Assembly (NCBI GenBank): GCA_026225565.1
Contig: JAMFTA010000112.1
Coordinates: forward strand, 1 to 32,591
Length of the DNA: 32,591 nucleotides
DNA from: Caulobacter sp.
Lineage (GTDB): Bacteria; Pseudomonadota; Alphaproteobacteria; Caulobacterales; Caulobacteraceae
Reading direction: 5' to 3'
Shown here one piece after another: positions 18,468 through 30,201 of this stretch; positions within the stretch are counted from its first letter, which is position 1; each line of letters begins with the position of its first letter. A model generated the notes under the pieces. That model ran no database searches. It was not told the DNA's origin and saw only the letters and a list, made by a program, of their open reading frames with translations. The position numbers and the translations under genes were made by a program.

Positions 18468-20105
18468 ATGTCGATCTGGACCTGGCTGCTGAATCCGTCC
18501 GGTCTCACCGCCCACGGCTTTTGTCTGAATTGGGCGCCGGGGCTGGTGGGACTGCATGTGGGCTCGGACGCCCTTATCGGCGCATCCTACCTCTCCATTC
18601 CCTTGGTCCTGGCCTCCTTCGCGCGCCAGCGGCGGGATCTGAGGTACGGCTGGGCGCTCTATCTGTTCGTGGCCTTCATCGTCGCCTGCGGCGCGACGCA
18701 CCTCTTCTCCATCCTCACACTCTGGTCTCCCGCCTATGGGGTCGAGGGGCTGATCAAGGCGGTGACGGCGATCCTGTCGGTCGTCACCGCCGCCATCCTC
18801 TGGCCCCTCTTGCCCAAATTGGTCGCCCTGCCGTCGCCGACGCAGCTTGAGGAGGCCAACGCCAAATTGTCGACGACCGTCGCCGAATTGCTGGACACGA
18901 GCCTCCTGCTGAAGAGCAGCGAGGCGAAAATCCGCACCATCAATCTGGAGTTGGAGCGCCGGGTGGCGGAGCAGACGGCGGAGCTTCAGACGGCCAACCA
19001 GCAGCTGACCAGCGCCCTGGAGGAGCGGCGCAGCATCATGCAGGCCCTGGTCGCCAGCGAAGAGACGTTCCGGACTGGCTTCGAATCGGCGGCCGTCGGC
19101 AAGGTGCACACCGATCCGAAAACCGCGCTCATCTTACGGGCCAACAAGGCCTTCGCCTCCATGCTGGGATATGAGCCCGAGGAGCTGGTCGGCCGCTCGG
19201 GCAAGGATCTGATCTGGCCGGAGGATTTTGCCGATACTCAGAAGGAACACCAGCGGCTGCTGGCGGGAGAGATCTCCGCCTACGTTCTGGAAAAGCGTTA
19301 CCTTCATAGGGACGGTCACCCGATATGGGGGCGCGTGTCTTGGTCCACGGCGCGGGATATCGACAGCGGCGAACCGACCCTGTCGATCTCCGTCGTGGAG
19401 AACATCGAGGTCGAGCATAGGTCGCGTCTGGCCCTGGAGGCGGCCAAGCGGGAGCTGGAAGCGGTGGTGGAGGAGCGCACCATGGCCCTGGCCCAGCGCG
19501 ACATTCTGTTGCGTGAAGTCTACCACCGGGTGAAGAACAACCTGCAGATCATCGACAGCTTCCTGGTGATGCAGGCCCGCCGCCTGACCGACCCCGCCGC
19601 TCGCGACGCCCTCTTGAACCTGCGCCGCCGGGTCTTCGCCCTGGGCTTGGTGCACCATCAGCTGATGGGGTCGCAGAATTTGCGCACCTTCGATGTGGCG
19701 CCCTATCTGAAGGAGCTTTCCGGCAACATCTTGGAGGGCTACTCGGATCGCGGGATCACCCTCTCAGTGGAGGCGGCGCCGATGGATGTGGGCCTGGATT
19801 TCGCCATTCCGCTCGGTCTGTTGGTGACCGAGCTGGTGACCAATTCGCTCAAGCACGCCTTTCCCGACGGGGCGGGAAATATCTCCGTCAGTCTCCAGCG
19901 CGGCGAAGACGGCGAGGTGGCCCTCATCGTAGCCGACGATGGCCAAGGTCAGGGCCAGGACGGCCCCGAATCGCCACGCTCCACACCCGGCCTTGGGACC
20001 AGCATCATCGCTGGTCTGGTGGCCCAACTCAGAGGAACCATGACCATGGGAAGTGAAATAGGAACCCGCGCCGAGATCCGCGTCGCCTCGCCGGTGTTGT
20101 CATGA
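18468..20105 (+). CDS. Sensor histidine kinase with ethylene-receptor-like membrane domain, PAS and HisKA_2 domains
   Basis: A 545-residue sensor kinase. Residues 1-120 form three membrane helices resembling the ethylene-binding domain of plant ETR1. Asp34, Tyr41, Pro45, Ile71, Cys74 and His78 correspond to ETR1 Asp25, Tyr32, Pro36, Ile62, Cys65 and His69 at a constant offset of nine, including the copper-ligand motif CGATHL. A coiled coil (about 125-190), a PAS domain (about 198-318) and a second short helix follow. The HisKA_2 phosphoacceptor His353 is in REVYHRVKNNLQ. The ATPase domain has N-box TELVTNSLKHAF, then VADDGQGQ and GLGTSII. Its TGA overlaps the ATG of the receiver gene. Binding of ethylene or copper is inferred from residues only. 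It is paralogous from the PAS domain onward to the kinase at 26934. Confidence 0.93.
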   Translation: MSIWTWLLNPSGLTAHGFCLNWAPGLVGLHVGSDALIGASYLSIPLVLASFARQRRDLRYGWALYLFVAFIVACGATHLFSILTLWSPAYGVEGLIKAVTAILSVVTAAILWPLLPKLVALPSPTQLEEANAKLSTTVAELLDTSLLLKSSEAKIRTINLELERRVAEQTAELQTANQQLTSALEERRSIMQALVASEETFRTGFESAAVGKVHTDPKTALILRANKAFASMLGYEPEELVGRSGKDLIWPEDFADTQKEHQRLLAGEISAYVLEKRYLHRDGHPIWGRVSWSTARDIDSGEPTLSISVVENIEVEHRSRLALEAAKRELEAVVEERTMALAQRDILLREVYHRVKNNLQIIDSFLVMQARRLTDPAARDALLNLRRRVFALGLVHHQLMGSQNLRTFDVAPYLKELSGNILEGYSDRGITLSVEAAPMDVGLDFAIPLGLLVTELVTNSLKHAFPDGAGNISVSLQRGEDGEVALIVADDGQGQGQDGPESPRSTPGLGTSIIAGLVAQLRGTMTMGSEIGTRAEIRVASPVLS

Positions 20106-20533
20106 CCGATATGGCGCATAAGAGCGGCCCCGGCGCCGGTCTGCCCGACGGAGCGCTCAACATGGCCTTGAATCGGCATATTCTGGTGGTCGAGGACGAA
20201 TTTTTGATCGCCCAGGGCCTTTGTATGCAGATCGAGGACATGGGCTTAAGCGTCTGCGGCACGGCCGCCTCAGCCGACGAGGCGGTGGCCCTGGCCGAGG
20301 AATTCCGCCCGGCCGTGGTCTTGATGGACATGCGGCTGCAGGGCGAAAAGGACGGCGTCGATGCGGCCCTGGATATTCATTACCGGGTCGGCTCCAAGGT
20401 GATCTTCATCACCGGCTCCCGCGAGCCAGCGACCATGGCGCGGATTCAGCTGGACCATCCGGCGGCGGTGCTCTTCAAGCCGATCTCCGACGGGCAACTG
20501 AATCTCGCCATCCTGAAGGCGTTGAATCTCTGA
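20102..20533 (+). CDS. Single-domain response regulator (CheY-like receiver)
   Basis: A 143-residue receiver without an output domain. The acidic pair is Glu31-Asp32 (VVEDEFLI), the phosphoacceptor is Asp76 (VVLMDMRL), the switch Thr is Thr104 (FITGS) and the conserved Lys is Lys126 (FKPIS). The ATG at 20102 overlaps the kinase TGA as ATGA; Met4 and Met21 are alternative starts closer to the domain. As there is no DNA-binding part, it must act on a partner protein or compete for phosphate, as single receivers do in HisKA_2/HWE systems. It is closely similar to the receiver at 28349. Confidence 0.93.
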   Translation: MTDMAHKSGPGAGLPDGALNMALNRHILVVEDEFLIAQGLCMQIEDMGLSVCGTAASADEAVALAEEFRPAVVLMDMRLQGEKDGVDAALDIHYRVGSKVIFITGSREPATMARIQLDHPAAVLFKPISDGQLNLAILKALNL

Positions 20534-20685
20534 CGGAAAGGCGTCTCAGCTGTAAAATGTTACGATCGGGGCGGTTTTGCACACGGATTGACCTCCAAAG
20601 CCGACAAAATCGGTCGTGGGCCGGCGCTCGGCCGAATGATCGCACAGCTTGGCGCAAGCCCTTGCCTTTGCGGGGTAATTGGCGC

Positions 20686-20793
20686 ATGATTCGGACCATG
20701 GCCATGCTCCTGTCCGCCGCTGCCTTGACCACCGTCCTTTGGGCGGCCGGTTCCGCGCGGCCACAGCTAGCGCTACGACTAATCCGCCCCTGA
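20686..20793 (+). CDS. Candidate leucine-operon leader peptide (35 aa)
   Basis: A short frame runs from ATG 20686 to TGA 20793, ending 87 bases before leuA. It has eight leucines, and near its end CTA GCG CTA CGA CTA ATC places three CTA codons within five. CTA is rare in such a GC-rich genome, and I find none in frame in leuA. Clustered rare codons for the pathway product ahead of mutually exclusive hairpins are the hallmark of attenuation. ATGs at 20698 and 20704 are alternative starts, and the ribosome binding site is weak. The hydrophobic N-terminal half could also be read as a tiny membrane or secreted peptide, so this is a proposal. Confidence 0.55.
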   Translation: MIRTMAMLLSAAALTTVLWAAGSARPQLALRLIRP

Positions 20794-20856
20794 GCGTGAC
20801 GTCGGCCGCCTGACGGTTCGCGCGTTCAGGGAAAGCCCGCCGCCCGCACCGTTCAG
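20742..20856 (+). promoter_or_regulatory. Candidate leuA attenuator (alternative hairpins)
   Basis: Three pairings can be drawn by hand. GGCGGCC (20742-20748) can pair with GGCCGCC (20804-20810). CGTCGG (20800-20805) can pair with CCTGACG (20809-20815, T bulged). A long stem has CTGACGGT (20810-20817) against ACCGTTCAG (20848-20856, one T bulged), extended inside by GCG/CGC. The last two exclude each other. The long stem is followed by ACCCCTTATCT and not a clean U run, so termination may be inefficient, rho-assisted, or replaced by translational control. Confidence 0.4.
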
Positions 20857-20880
20857 ACCCCTTATCTAAAGTACCGTCCC

Positions 20881-22455
<1,575 letters not shown>

Positions 22456-22459
22456 CAGC

Positions 22460-22555
22460 CTTGTCACCCCGGACAGCGCATGGCGCTGATCCGGGACCCA
22501 GCCCTTTTCGCGATTCACCTAGATCCCGGATCAGCTTCGCTGTCCGGGATGACAG
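22460..22555. repeat. Interspersed palindromic repeat, family A, copy 2
   Basis: The left arm is 22460-22500 and the right arm 22520-22555, around a 19-base spacer. The arms share GTCA(T/C)CCCGGACAGCG and CTGATCCGGGA as inverted copies and match the element at 11656-11749. It fills nearly the whole leuA-leuC gap, and its right end (GACAGGA) forms the only purine-rich stretch ahead of the leuC ATG. Confidence 0.85.
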
Positions 22556-22565
22556 GATTTAGACT

Positions 22566-23975
22566 ATGCAAAGCCCCCGCACCCTGTTCGACAAGATCTG
22601 GGACGCCCATGTGGTCGAGACCCTGCCCGACGGCACGGCCATCCTCTACATCGACCGCCATCTCGTACACGAGGTCACCAGCCCCCAGGCCTTCGAGGGC
22701 CTGCGCCTGGCCGGCCGCAAGGTTCGCCAGCCCAGCGCCACCATCGCCGTGCCCGACCACAATGTGGCGACATCCCCCGGGCGCGTAGGCGCCGAGCCCG
22801 ACAGCATCCTGCAGCTGGAGACCCTGGAGCAGAACGTCAAAGACTTCGGCGTGCCCTACATCCCGATCACCGACGAGCGGCAAGGCATCGTCCACATCAT
22901 CGGGCCGGAGCAGGGACTCTCGCTCCCCGGCATGACCATCGTCTGCGGCGACAGCCACACCTCCACCCACGGGGCCTTGGGCGCGCTCGCCTGGGGCATC
23001 GGCACCTCGGAGGTCGAGCATGTGCTGGCGACGCAAACCGTCTTGCAAAAACCCGCCAAAAACATGCGGGTGACGGTAAAAAACCGTTTAGGATCTGGTG
23101 TTTACGCCAAGGACCTGGCCTTGGCGATCATCGCCAAGATCGGCACCGCCGGCGGCACCGGCCATGTGATCGAATACGCCGGCGAGGGGGTTGTGGCGCT
23201 GGACATGGCCGGCCGCATGACCCTTTGCAACATGTCGATCGAGGCGGGCGCCCGCGCGGGCCTGATCGCCCCCGACGAGATCACCTTCGCCTATATCGAG
23301 GGGCGCCCGTTCGCGCCCCAGGGCGAGGCGTTCGAACAGGGAGTAGCCTACTGGTCCACCCTGCCGTCCGATCCGGGCGCGGCCTTCGACATCGAGATCG
23401 AGATCGACGCGGCCGAGATCGCCCCGATGGTCACCTGGGGCACCAGCCCCGAGGCCGCCATCCCCATCACCGGCCACGCTCCCGATCCGGCCGCCGCCCC
23501 GGACGAGGCTGGGCGGGCTCAGGTGCAGCGGGCGCTCGACTACATGGGGCTTACCGCGGGCCAGCCCATCAGCGAGGCCAGGATCGACGTGGTGTTCGTC
23601 GGCTCCTGCACCAATGGCCGCATCGAGGACATCCGCGAGGTGGCGACGATCGCCAAGGGCCGTCATGTGGCCGAGGGCGTGCGCGCCCTGGTCGTGCCGG
23701 GCTCGGGCCTCGTTAAGAAGCAGGCCGAGGCCGAGGGGCTGGACCGCATCCTGCTGGACGCCGGGTTTGAATGGCGCGAGGCCGGCTGCTCCATGTGTCT
23801 GGGCATGAACCCTGACCGTCTGGCCCCCGGCCAGCGCTCGGCCTCCACCTCCAACCGCAATTTCGAGGGCCGCCAGGGCCCCGGCGGCCGCACCCATCTG
23901 GTGTCGCCGGCCATGGCCGCGGCGTCGGCCCTCACTGGGCGGCTCTCCGACCCCCGTCCCTTTCAGAAGGCTTGA
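22566..23975 (+). CDS. leuC: 3-isopropylmalate dehydratase large subunit
   Basis: Aconitase-family enzyme that isomerises 2- to 3-isopropylmalate with LeuD, using a [4Fe-4S] cluster. It starts with [42 protein letters not shown] and [14 protein letters not shown] follow. The cluster cysteines are the one in GSCTNGR and the CxxC pair in [25 protein letters not shown] near the end is typical. At 469 residues it has the family length. leuD starts three bases after its stop, so the two subunits are made together. Confidence 0.97.
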   Translation: MQSPRTLFDKIWDAHVVETLPDGTAILYIDRHLVHEVTSPQAFEGLRLAGRKVRQPSATIAVPDHNVATSPGRVGAEPDSILQLETLEQNVKDFGVPYIPITDERQGIVHIIGPEQGLSLPGMTIVCGDSHTSTHGALGALAWGIGTSEVEHVLATQTVLQKPAKNMRVTVKNRLGSGVYAKDLALAIIAKIGTAGGTGHVIEYAGEGVVALDMAGRMTLCNMSIEAGARAGLIAPDEITFAYIEGRPFAPQGEAFEQGVAYWSTLPSDPGAAFDIEIEIDAAEIAPMVTWGTSPEAAIPITGHAPDPAAAPDEAGRAQVQRALDYMGLTAGQPISEARIDVVFVGSCTNGRIEDIREVATIAKGRHVAEGVRALVVPGSGLVKKQAEAEGLDRILLDAGFEWREAGCSMCLGMNPDRLAPGQRSASTSNRNFEGRQGPGGRTHLVSPAMAAASALTGRLSDPRPFQKA

Positions 23976-23978
23976 GCC

Positions 23979-24599
23979 ATGCAGCCCTTCACCACCCTGA
24001 CCGGCGTCGCCGCCCCCATGCCGGTGGCCAATGTCGACACCGACCAGATCATTCCGGCGCGCTTCCTGAAGACCATCAAACGCACGGGCCTGGGCAAAAA
24101 CCTGTTCGATGGCCTCCGCTATGAGCCCGACGGCTCGGAAAAGCCCGGCTTCGTGCTCAATCAAGAGCCCTATCGCCACGCCGAGATCCTGATCGCCCAT
24201 GAGAACTTCGGCTGCGGATCGTCGCGCGAGCACGCCCCCTGGGCGCTGATCGATTTTGGCATCCGCGCGGTGATCGCGCCGAGCTTCGCGGACATTTTTC
24301 GCAACAACAGCCCCAAGAACGGGCTCTTGCCCATCGTCCTGCCCCGCGCCGTCTGCGACCTGCTGATCGAGGACGCGGCCATGGGCGCCAACGCCCGCAT
24401 CTCCATCGATCTGGGCCGCCAGGTGGTGATCCGCCCGAACGGCGAGGAAATCGGATTTGAGGTCAACGCCCTGACCAAGCACCTGATGCTGAATGGCCTG
24501 GACGACATCGGCCAGACCCTGCAGCACGACAGCGCCATCGGCGCGTTCGAGGCTAGGCGCGCGGCGGCGGAGCCCTGGCGGACCGGGACGGCGCTTTAA
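23979..24599 (+). CDS. leuD: 3-isopropylmalate dehydratase small subunit
   Basis: A 206-residue swivel-domain subunit that completes the LeuCD active site. Landmarks are [32 protein letters not shown] with the substrate-binding loop, and [13 protein letters not shown]. It begins three bases after leuC. A palindromic element (24617-24740) fills the gap before leuB. Confidence 0.97.
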   Translation: MQPFTTLTGVAAPMPVANVDTDQIIPARFLKTIKRTGLGKNLFDGLRYEPDGSEKPGFVLNQEPYRHAEILIAHENFGCGSSREHAPWALIDFGIRAVIAPSFADIFRNNSPKNGLLPIVLPRAVCDLLIEDAAMGANARISIDLGRQVVIRPNGEEIGFEVNALTKHLMLNGLDDIGQTLQHDSAIGAFEARRAAAEPWRTGTAL

Positions 24600-24616
24600 C
24601 CCACACCCAAAACCTC

Positions 24617-24740
24617 CGTCATCTTCGGCCTTGTGCGGAGGGCCCAGAGACGCGACCTATCGGATCGGGGCGCTGCGGCCGCCAGTTTCCTCCTGATTGC
24701 ACAGCGCGTATGGGTCCTCGGCACAAGCCCGAGGATGACG
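24617..24740. repeat. Interspersed palindromic repeat, family B
   Basis: The left arm, starting CGTCATCTTCGG (24617-24646), and the right arm, ending CCCGAGGATGACG (24710-24740), are imperfect inverted copies. The shared core is GTCATC(C/T)TCGG-CTTGTGC-G-GG-CC. The two arms are about 63 bases apart. It is organised like family A but has a different sequence. The right arm ends 33 bases before leuB. Confidence 0.75.
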
Positions 24741-24773
24741 ATCATTTTAGAACATCATGCTTCTGGAGCCCCA

Positions 24774-25877
24774 ATGACCACCAAATCCATCCTGGTTCTC
24801 CCTGGCGACGGCGTCGGCCCTGAAGTGATGGCGCAAGCCCTGCGGGTCCTGGACCGCATCTGCGAAACCTCAGACCTGGTCGTCACCCTGGAGCACGACC
24901 TGGTGGGCGGGGCCAGCATCGAGGCGAATGGGGTTCCACTCACCGACCAAACCCTGGCATCGGCCAAGGCGGCGGACGCGGTGCTGTTCGGCTCGGTGGG
25001 CGGTCCGCAGTGGGACGCGGAGCCCTTCGACAATCGCCCCGAGATCGCCATCCTGAAGCTGCGCTCAGAGCTCGGCCTCTTCGCCAACCTGCGCCCCGCT
25101 ATCGTCTTCGATCCCCTGGTGGACGCCTCGACCCTGAAGGCGGAGGTGGTGCGGGGCCTCAACATCATGATCGTCCGCGAATCCACCGGCGGCATCTATT
25201 TCGGCGAGCCGCGCGGCATCGAGACCCTGGCCGACGGCACAAAGCGCGGCGTCAACACCGAGGTCTATACGACCCATGAGATCGAGCGCGTCGCCCGCGT
25301 GGCCTTCGAGCTGGCCGGCAAGCGCCAGGGCCGCCTGATGAGCGTGGAGAAGGCCAATGTGATGGAGAGCGGCCTGCTCTGGCGGCAAACCGTGCAGGCC
25401 CTGCACGACCGCGACTATGTCGACGTCACGCTGAACCACATGTACGCCGACAATTGCGCCATGCAGCTGGCCCGCAATCCCCGCCAGTTCGACGTGATCG
25501 TCACCACCAACCTGTTCGGCGATCTGCTTTCCGATCTCGCCTCCATGCTGACCGGGAGCCTTGGCCTTCTGCCCTCCGCCACCCTGGGCGCGCCCGACGC
25601 CAACGGCCGCCGCCCCGCCCTCTATGAGCCGATCCACGGTTCGGCGCCGGACATCGCCGGCCAGGGGATCGCCAATCCCTTGGCCCAGATCCTGTCGCTG
25701 GCCATGCTGCTGCGCTGGTCCTTCGGCATGGAGGACGAGGCGCGGCGGGTGGAGCGCGCCTGCGTCACGGCCCTGGAGGTCGGCGCCCGCACCAAGGATC
25801 TTGGCGGCGATCTGACGACCCAAGAGATGGGTGACGCGGTGCTGGCCGCCCTGACCGGCGCGGAAATGGCTGGATAA
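24774..25877 (+). CDS. leuB: 3-isopropylmalate dehydrogenase
   Basis: Third activity of the leucine branch; it oxidises and decarboxylates 3-isopropylmalate with NAD+ to give 2-ketoisocaproate. Landmarks are [70 protein letters not shown] and [15 protein letters not shown]. The 367-residue length is normal. ATG 24774 has GGAG six bases upstream and begins two residues before the first strand. An in-frame ATG at 24735 lies inside the repeat and is less likely. Confidence 0.97.
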   Translation: MTTKSILVLPGDGVGPEVMAQALRVLDRICETSDLVVTLEHDLVGGASIEANGVPLTDQTLASAKAADAVLFGSVGGPQWDAEPFDNRPEIAILKLRSELGLFANLRPAIVFDPLVDASTLKAEVVRGLNIMIVRESTGGIYFGEPRGIETLADGTKRGVNTEVYTTHEIERVARVAFELAGKRQGRLMSVEKANVMESGLLWRQTVQALHDRDYVDVTLNHMYADNCAMQLARNPRQFDVIVTTNLFGDLLSDLASMLTGSLGLLPSATLGAPDANGRRPALYEPIHGSAPDIAGQGIANPLAQILSLAMLLRWSFGMEDEARRVERACVTALEVGARTKDLGGDLTTQEMGDAVLAALTGAEMAG

Positions 25878-25964
25878 TTCCCCTCTTAGGCGGGACGTCT
25901 TGTCGCGGCCAAGGCTTGCGGATATCGGCTAACCCTTAACCGTGTCGGGGGTAGATTGCGGTTC

Positions 25965-26786
25965 ATGGACCGGCGGGGCTTTCTCTTTACGGCAGGCGGC
26001 GCGCTGGCGGCGACAGCGGCGGCGCGGCCCCGCGCGGCCCAGGCCCAGCCCGTCTTTCTAGACGGCATTGTCGACTATTACGAAACCTTGCGGGGCGGCC
26101 TCTACGACGCCGGCGGCGGCCTCTACCAGGCCAAGACCGAAGATCGCCTCCTGGCCGAACACAACAGCTTTCGCGCCGCCCACAGCCTGAAGCCGCTGGT
26201 CCGCGACCCCGCCTTCGACGATGCGGCGCGGGCCCACGTGGCCGACCTCTTGCGCCGCAACTATTTCGAGCACGCCTCGCCGGAGGGCTATACCTCCGAG
26301 CAAAGGGTGGCGCTGCTGGCCCGGCGCTTCGTCGGCGCGGCGGGGGAGAATATCGCCATGCAGGACGGGGGCGAGGCGCCGCCGACCGCCGCCGAACTGG
26401 CCAAGATGTGGCGCACGAGCCCCGGCCACCGCGCCAACATGCTGCGCCCGGAATATAATCATGTGGGCTTTGGCGTCGTGCAGCACGGCGGCCGCACCAT
26501 CGCCGGCGCCGTCTTCGGCCACCGCTTCGCCGAGCTGGCGGCCCCGGCGCCCTTCCGCATCGGCGGCGGCGACGGTCTGGCCGGCGTGCTCGACGGCGCC
26601 ACCCCTCGTCTGACCGGCTATGAGCTGCAGCCAGTGCGGGGCGGCCAGAGCCTTGGCCCCTTCGCCGACCGGGATGCGCCCGGTCCGCTCAGCCCCGGCG
26701 CCTACGCCATCCGGCCCCACGCCCCCGATCCCAGTGTGCCCTACCGCTATTGGATACTGTTCGGGCCCATCGTCATGGCGGGCTAA
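25965..26786 (+). CDS. CAP (SCP/PR-1) domain protein with Tat signal peptide
   Basis: A 273-residue exported protein. The N-terminus MDRRGFLFTAGGALAATAA is a twin-arginine signal with a likely cleavage site near AQAQP. The CAP domain (about residues 48-190) shows LAEHNSFRAAHSLKPL, NYFEHASPEGYT, GENIAMQ, MWRTSPGHRANML and NHVGFGVV, with the two histidines and two acidic residues of the CAP cavity. A further 80 residues follow without a recognised domain. ATG 25965 is favoured because it begins the Tat motif. TTG 25956 is possible, as GGGGG lies just ahead of it. Substrates or ligands of bacterial CAP proteins are mostly unknown. It stands alone between leuB and the second kinase. Confidence 0.88.
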   Translation: MDRRGFLFTAGGALAATAAARPRAAQAQPVFLDGIVDYYETLRGGLYDAGGGLYQAKTEDRLLAEHNSFRAAHSLKPLVRDPAFDDAARAHVADLLRRNYFEHASPEGYTSEQRVALLARRFVGAAGENIAMQDGGEAPPTAAELAKMWRTSPGHRANMLRPEYNHVGFGVVQHGGRTIAGAVFGHRFAELAAPAPFRIGGGDGLAGVLDGATPRLTGYELQPVRGGQSLGPFADRDAPGPLSPGAYAIRPHAPDPSVPYRYWILFGPIVMAG

Positions 26787-26933
26787 ACCGCTTGCGCCGC
26801 CGTGACCCGGCGCGCAGATGCGCCCTGAGGTCGCAGTTCGGCCCGCTCGATTGACAACCATCCACTGAGGGTTGAGCGTCCCCGGGTGGAAAACGTTGAA
26901 CTCATTCGGCAGGCCCATTTCGGCGAAGGCGCT

Positions 26934-28348
26934 ATGGACACGGCCTATCTTGCGGCGATTATCGAGTCTTCGGACGACGGCATCATCGGCAAGGATCTGG
27001 GCGGGATCATAAGAAGCTGGAACCGGGGGGCGGAAGCCATCTTCGGCTACAGGGCCGAAGAGGTGATTGGGCGCCCTGTCCAGATCCTGTTTCCCCCCGA
27101 TCGACTTGACGAAGAAGCCATGATCGTGGAGCAAATCATACGCGGCTTGCGCGTGGAGCATCACGAAACCATAAGGCGGCGCAAGGACGGGTCGGAGTTT
27201 CCGGTATCGGTGACGATTTCGCCGATCCGCGATGGGAGCGGCGCCATCGTCGGCGCCTCCAAGATTCTTCGCGACATCACCGAACGCCGGGACGCCCAGA
27301 GAGCCTTGGCGCGCAATGAAGCTGAACTGCGCGCCAGCTTCGAAAGCGCGGCGATCGGCAAGGTGCTGCTCTCGCCGACCAGCAAGGAGATCGTTCGAAC
27401 CAACCAGGCGTTCGCCAATATGCTTGGCCGTCACCCCACGGATCTGGTCGGTCGCGGGATCGGCCAATTCATCTGGGCCGAGGATCGGATTATCGACGAC
27501 CTCGACTATTCGCTTTCAGGCGCGGCGGTGACCCAGGTTCGCGAACTGCGTCTGGCTCGCCCGGACGGAACGCCCCTTTGGGTTCGCGCCTCGACCACCC
27601 TGGCCATGGAGCCGGATAGTGGAAAGCCGTTCTTGACGGTGATCGCCATCGAGGACATCGACGCGCAATACAAGGCGCAAACGGCCTTGCTGGACGCCAA
27701 GCGCGACCTTGAGCAGATCGTGCTCGAACGCACCAAGGCCCTCGCCGAGCGCAACCTGCTGCTAAGAGAGGTCTATCACCGGGTAAAGAACAATCTGCAG
27801 GTCGTCGATGGCCTGTTGATGATCCAGGCGCGCAGGATTGAAGACCCGCAAGCGCGCCAGGTCCTGACCGGACTAAGGGCCCGCATCTTCGCGCTCGGCC
27901 TGGTTCATCACCAACTGATGGGCTCGTCAGACCTGAAGACCTTCGATGTCGCGCCCTTCCTTCAGGAGCTGTTGAACAACCTCGCCGGCGGCGCGGGGGA
28001 CGATCACATCAAGCTGACGGTTCAGGCCCATCCGCTCGACGTCGGATTGGATTTCGCGGTGCCCTTGGGGCTATTGGTGACCGAAATCGTCACCAATTCC
28101 CTCAAACACGCCTTTCCCAACGGGCAGGGCGAGGTTTCAGTCATTCTGCGGCTGGAGGACCCAGGGAAGGTCCTGCTGATCGTCTCCGATAACGGTCAAG
28201 GCCACTCCCGCCAACCGGTGACCATCGGGAAAATCGGCTTGGGTTCGACCATCATCAAGAGCCTGGTCGCCCAACTCGGGGGCGAAATGATCGTTCGCCA
28301 GGACCCCGGAACGACGACTGAAATTTCCCTGCCTTTGCCGGAGCTTCC

Positions 28349-28352
<4 letters not shown>
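26934..28352 (+). CDS. PAS-PAS-HisKA_2 sensor histidine kinase
   Basis: A 472-residue kinase, cytoplasmic as no membrane helix is seen. The first PAS domain (about residues 3-118) is a classic one with ESSDDGIIGKDLGGIIRSWN and ILRDITERR. The second PAS (about 130-245), the linking coiled coil, the HisKA_2 helix (LLREVYHRVKNNLQ, His282) and the ATPase domain (TEIVTNSLKHAF, VSDNGQGH, GLGSTII) closely match the kinase at 18468. ATG 26934 has GAAGG four bases upstream and starts just before the PAS domain. A GTG at 26886 would add 16 residues. TTGACA at 26851-26856 is a perfect -35 box, but no -10 is evident. Its TGA overlaps the receiver ATG. Confidence 0.93.
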
Positions 28353-29838
<1,486 letters not shown>

Positions 29839-30201
29839 TTATTCGGGAAGGTCGATTAGAGGCAGGCCGATGAGGCGGGCGAGGACGCTTCGGACTTCCC
29901 AGAGAAGTTCGGCCGGAGCGCGGCCTAGGTATCGGAAACCCCGTTCTGCACGATCAAGACTGCGAACTTGATCGGCGAGCACGCCGCCGCCGACAACCAA
30001 TCCCTCGGGGATCAGCACCTTGGTGGGCCATGGCGCGCGATTGCGGGTGATCGGGCAAACAATGGCGCGACGCGTGTCGATGTGAAACCGCCGTTCGGAA
30101 ACGACCAAGGCAGGACTCATGCCGCCTTGCTCAGATCCTCTGACGGGCTCCAGATCGACATGAACGAAGTCGCCGGCCTCAAGAATAGGCGGCGTCGTCA
30201 T
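29839..30201 (-). CDS. mazF: MazF/PemK-family endoribonuclease toxin
   Basis: A 120-residue protein with MazF hallmarks: GDFVHVDLEPVRGSEQGG, the conserved PALVVSE strand, IVCPITRN and LADQVRSLD. Toxins of this family cleave mRNA at short sequences and slow growth when the antitoxin decays. ATG 30201 lies inside the antitoxin gene (23-base overlap) and is preferred over the open frame that extends 21 codons further. The motif set looks intact, including the arginine in RGSEQ and the serine/threonine of CPIT. Cleavage specificity cannot be read from sequence. Confidence 0.92.
   Translation of the reverse strand: MTTPPILEAGDFVHVDLEPVRGSEQGGMSPALVVSERRFHIDTRRAIVCPITRNRAPWPTKVLIPEGLVVGGGVLADQVRSLDRAERGFRYLGRAPAELLWEVRSVLARLIGLPLIDLPE

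Larger units (their letters stand above)
20534..20880 (+). other. 347-base region upstream of leuA
   Basis: This region contains the leader peptide and attenuator described separately. Upstream of them TTGACC at 20588-20593 resembles a -35 box, but no good -10 follows at the expected distance. A small hairpin GCTTG-GCG-CAAGC is near 20647. No other gene is supported. Confidence 0.45.

Noticed and set aside
17240-18508. 422-codon open frame on minus running through rpsF, rpsR and the intergenic region
   Set aside because: It is out of frame with three certain ribosomal protein genes and is Arg/Pro/Ser-rich. It is a GC-codon artefact and not a hidden gene.
20475-20732. 85-codon open frame on minus between the receiver and leuA
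   Set aside because: Arg-rich, with no motif and no ribosome binding site; it overlaps the leu leader region. It looks like a random frame.
24633-24773. Longer LeuB start inside the leuD-leuB gap
   Set aside because: The added sequence is translated from the palindromic repeat, and the normal enzyme starts at ATG 24774 with a clear SD.
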